This document shows, piece after piece, positions 15,718 through 17,588 of a stretch of 17,588 nucleotides of DNA. The notes beneath the pieces are model-generated. The model had not been told where the DNA came from. It saw only the letters and a list, made by a program, of their open reading frames with translations, and searched no databases. The stretch's first letter is position 1. Each line of letters starts with the position of its first letter. Made by a program: the position numbers and the translations under genes. This stretch comes from Egerieenecus sp048201975 (GTDB lineage: Bacteria; Bacillota; Clostridia; Christensenellales; Aristaeellaceae): the NCBI GenBank assembly GCA_048201975.1, contig DBFBGQ010000125.1, positions 1 to 17,588 of the forward strand, written 5' to 3'.

Positions 15718-15794
15718 AAAATTGTATCATAAGGCCATCAAAGGGGCGTCCGGCCCGCAACGGGGGCGCTCACGTAGAAGGAGGCTGACCATTC

Positions 15795-17057
15795 ATGAAA
15801 AAAATCGTTGCATGGATCATGACGCTGGCGCTGGCATTGAGCATGGTTGCCTTTGCCCAGGCGGAGGAAACCGTCACCCTGAAGGTGCTGTGGTGGGGGA
15901 GCCAGACCCGGGCTGACTTGACCTATGAGATGATCGCCAAGTTTGAGGAGAAACATCCCAACATTCAGGTGGAGCCGGAGTTTGCGGCTTGGGGTGATTA
16001 CTGGGCCAAGCTGTCCACCCAGGTTAGCGGCGGCATGCTGCCGGATGTGATCCAAATGGACTACGCCTACCTGAACCAGTATGCGACCAATGGGGTACTG
16101 GCGCCCCTGGACGAATACTTTGCCAGTGGGGCCATTGACGTGGCGAACGTGAGCGAATCAGTGCTCACCAGCGGCATGGTGGATGGGAAAACCTACGCCC
16201 TGGCTACCGGCACCAATGCTCTGACCCTGATGTACGATCCCCAATTGATAGGCGAGCGGGAAATTCCCATGTCCATGACCTTGAGCGAGTTCGTCCAGCT
16301 GGCCAAGGACATTTATGCTGAAAGCGGCCGCACCTGCAACTATGTTTCCGATGTGGCCATTGACGTGCTGCGCTTCCGCCTGCGCAACATCGGCCTGGAG
16401 CTGTACAGCGAGGATGGAAAGAGCCTGGGATTTGATGATCCTGCTTACCTGGCAGAGCTCCTGCAGATGGCTGCGGACTCCATTAGCGAGGGCTACGGTT
16501 TGGACCCCAGCATGAAGGTGGCTGCGGACAACTTCAACAGCATTACCTGCGGGGATACCTGGTGCGAAATCCACTGGACCAATGAACTCACTGCCACCGA
16601 GACCGGTAACGGCACCCGCTTGGAGATGATGGCCCTGCCCTCCTCCGACGATGCCACCCAGTCCGCCAATTACTTCAAGCCCACCATGTTCTGGAGTATC
16701 GCGCAATCCTCCCAGGTCAAGGACGCAGCGGTGCTGTTCATCGACTTCTGCACCAACGACAAGGAATGCGCGGATATTGCGGGCACGGATCGCGGCATGC
16801 CCATTTCCTCGGTCATCCGCGAGTATCTGACCCCTACCTTTGACGAAACCAACCAGCGCATTGCCGCCGTGCTGGACTGGTTTGGCCAGGAGGGTAACGC
16901 TTCGGATATCCCGCCGGCGGATCCCGCGGCCCATGCCGAGATTGTGGATCTGTATGGGGATATGCTGGAAAAGGTACAGTATGGCCTGGTAACGGACTAC
17001 ACTGCCGCCGCCCAGGAATTCATGGACGCGGCCAACGAGATTCTGGCCAGCAAGTAA
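15795..17057 (+). CDS. Sugar ABC transporter substrate-binding protein (family 1)
   Basis: 420 residues, the usual length. Signal peptide MKKIVAWIMTLALALSMVAF with an AQA/EE cleavage site near residue 23; there is no lipobox Cys, so the protein is not predicted to be a lipoprotein. The mature part has the family-1 pattern: VTLKVLWWGS at its start, ADLTYEMIAKFEEKHPNIQV, GGMLPDVIQMDYAYLNQYA, then the hinge and second lobe (TGTNALTLMYDP, MTLSEFVQLAKDIY, WCEIHWTNEL, KDAAVLFIDFCTNDKE). AAGGAGG lies ten bases before the ATG. It should bind an oligosaccharide and deliver it to the permease; the next gene begins that permease but is broken. Context suggests a rhamnogalacturonan- or rhamnose-containing oligosaccharide. 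Confidence 0.93.
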   Translation: MKKIVAWIMTLALALSMVAFAQAEETVTLKVLWWGSQTRADLTYEMIAKFEEKHPNIQVEPEFAAWGDYWAKLSTQVSGGMLPDVIQMDYAYLNQYATNGVLAPLDEYFASGAIDVANVSESVLTSGMVDGKTYALATGTNALTLMYDPQLIGEREIPMSMTLSEFVQLAKDIYAESGRTCNYVSDVAIDVLRFRLRNIGLELYSEDGKSLGFDDPAYLAELLQMAADSISEGYGLDPSMKVAADNFNSITCGDTWCEIHWTNELTATETGNGTRLEMMALPSSDDATQSANYFKPTMFWSIAQSSQVKDAAVLFIDFCTNDKECADIAGTDRGMPISSVIREYLTPTFDETNQRIAAVLDWFGQEGNASDIPPADPAAHAEIVDLYGDMLEKVQYGLVTDYTAAAQEFMDAANEILASK

Positions 17058-17063
17058 AGGCCA

Positions 17064-17094
17064 GGGGCAGCCTGTGCTATGCAAGGGCTGCCCT
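17064..17094 (+). other. Intercistronic stem-loop between binding protein and permease
   Basis: GGGCAGCC (17065-17072) pairs with GGCTGCCC (17086-17093), extendable by G-U pairs at each end, with a loop of about 12 bases. No T-run follows. Such hairpins after binding-protein genes often protect the upstream mRNA and lower expression of the permease genes. Confidence 0.6.
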
Positions 17095-17135
17095 TGCCAT
17101 ATCATCCCGTATCCGTCAGAAAGGATGTGCGCCCC

Positions 17136-17318
17136 ATGCGTCCACCGAAATCCCGCCGTGCCAGCGGCAATGCCGTGGCAGGCTATGTATTCGTGGCCCC
17201 GTTCATCATTGGGCTGTTTGCGTTTACCATCATTCCTTTTTTTTCCTCACTGTATTCTGGCGGTGCATGGGACGGCAAGAGAATGTCAGAGCAGATCACG
17301 CCGCCCTTGCGGGTGTAG
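17136..17318 (+). pseudogene. ABC sugar permease, N-terminal fragment broken at a junction
   Basis: From the ATG at 17136 (upstream GAAAGGA), residues 1-40 fit the start of a binding-protein-dependent sugar permease: a basic tail (RPPKSRR) and a first membrane segment, GYVFVAPFIIGLFAFTIIPF, then SSLY. After Tyr40 (17255) the frame reads SGGAWDGKRMSEQITPPLRV and stops; this tail does not resemble a permease and is antisense to the relaxase fragment. A complete gene would be about 290-310 codons. The remaining permease genes expected downstream are therefore absent from this window. Confidence 0.8.
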
Positions 17319-17440
17319 TCGCTGTATTCGCCGTAATACTCGCTATACAATCGCTCCCCGGCTCGGTAGGCGGCAGAAGCGATAGCGGACTGTCCTGCGC
17401 TGCGCTTAGTCTGCGTGACGCTCAGATGAAATAGTGCCAT
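17183..17440 (-). pseudogene. MobA/MobL-family relaxase, N-terminal fragment
   Basis: Starting at the ATG at 17440 (AAAGGAG ten bases upstream), residues 1-63 match the conserved N-terminus of MobQ-type MobA/MobL relaxases: MALFHLSVTQTKRSAGQSAI, ASAAYRAGERLYSEYYGEYS, DYTRKGGVICSDILLPSHAP, PEY. These proteins nick plasmid or element DNA at oriT for transfer. From about residue 64 (17251) the frame runs into the antisense of the ABC permease and stops at 17183, so the true relaxase homology covers only about 17252-17440. A full protein would be several hundred residues. Confidence 0.85.
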
Positions 17441-17588
17441 TGGCTTTCAACTCCTTTTCTCTGTTTGCTTGGCTGATGTGGGTAATCGCCATGTGACGGA
17501 CGGCTCGCTGGACTTCGGACAGAGAAAAGATGTGTTCCATCAGCTCTGTCATTTCGGTGCGTGTGAGATCTTTGACCTCCGGGGCAAG
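17252..17588. mobile_element. Fragment of a mobilizable element (relaxase region)
   Basis: From about 17252 to the right edge all recognisable coding sequence belongs to a mobilization module (relaxase start plus the small gene upstream), read toward the left. There is no visible inverted repeat, target duplication or integrase at the boundary, so the edge is not a normal transposon or integrative-element end. Confidence 0.65.
17406..17588 (-). CDS. 3' end of a small mobilization-region gene (DUF3847-like), cut by window edge
   Basis: The minus strand is open from the window edge to a TAA at 17406-17408, giving 60 residues that include TEMTELMEHIFSLSEVQRAV and end in SSERHAD. The end overlaps the relaxase start by 35 bases. 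Small DUF3847 proteins with a LAPE-like stretch and an EVQ helix commonly sit directly upstream of MobA/MobL relaxases in Clostridia, which is the basis for the tentative name. The N-terminus is outside the window. Confidence 0.5.
   Translation of the reverse strand, partial: LAPEVKDLTRTEMTELMEHIFSLSEVQRAVRHMAITHISQANREKELKANGTISSERHAD

Noticed and set aside
17183..17318. A novel overlapping gene pair at the junction
   Set aside because: Each frame is half of a known family and half antisense of the other; the apparent overlap is explained by the breakpoint near 17252.

Overview
The window looks like chromosomal DNA from a GC-rich anaerobic Firmicute of class Clostridia, probably a gut or plant-fibre-degrading organism. 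The evidence is a type III glutamine synthetase, a bifunctional Rel protein in a recJ-relA-dtd cluster, a DUF134/NifX-type protein, strong AGGAGG-type ribosome binding sites, consensus sigma-A promoters, and a set of intracellular glycoside hydrolases paired with a sugar ABC transporter. The substrate-binding protein has a plain signal peptide without a lipobox, which is reminiscent of Christensenellales-type Clostridia; this last placement is only an impression.

Layout. (1) 1-1460, minus: 5' two thirds of glnN (type III glutamine synthetase), cut by the left edge, with a perfect-consensus promoter and a structured leader. (2) 1461-1890: a regulation-rich divergent region with promoters in both directions, a promoter followed directly by a terminator hairpin (possible small RNA), and a 24-bp near-perfect palindrome over the promoter of the next gene. 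(3) 1891-2691, plus: a DUF134 helix-turn-helix domain fused to a NifX/NifB-type domain with a His/Cys-rich tail, closed by a strong terminator. (4) 8963 down to 2771, minus: one apparent operon recJ - relA/spoT - dtd - radical SAM protein, driven by a promoter at 9000-9029. (5) 15629 down to 9193, minus: AraC-type regulator, GH105 unsaturated rhamnogalacturonyl hydrolase, GH78 alpha-L-rhamnosidase and GH29 alpha-L-fucosidase, closed by a terminator at 9112-9148. (6) 15795-17057, plus, divergent from the AraC gene: a sugar-binding protein of an ABC transporter, followed by the first about 40 codons of its permease. (7) About 17252-17588: sequence abruptly changes to the start of a MobA/MobL relaxase (minus) and the end of a small gene upstream of it, i.e. 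a piece of a mobilizable element; both the permease and the relaxase are broken at the same point.

How the genes fit together. Regions 5 and 6 read as a pectin (rhamnogalacturonan-type) oligosaccharide utilisation locus: the AraC protein senses a sugar and controls both arms from a shared intergenic region containing an inverted repeated site, the ABC transporter imports oligosaccharides, and three cytoplasmic hydrolases remove unsaturated uronic acid, rhamnose and fucose. Region 4 is housekeeping (single-strand exonuclease, stringent response, D-amino acid tRNA editing) with one uncharacterised radical SAM enzyme at its end. Nothing here is clearly a new defence or biosynthetic system. The items most worth checking are the junction near 17252, the fused regulator/metal-binding protein with its palindromic operator and internal start, and the short promoter-hairpin transcript.
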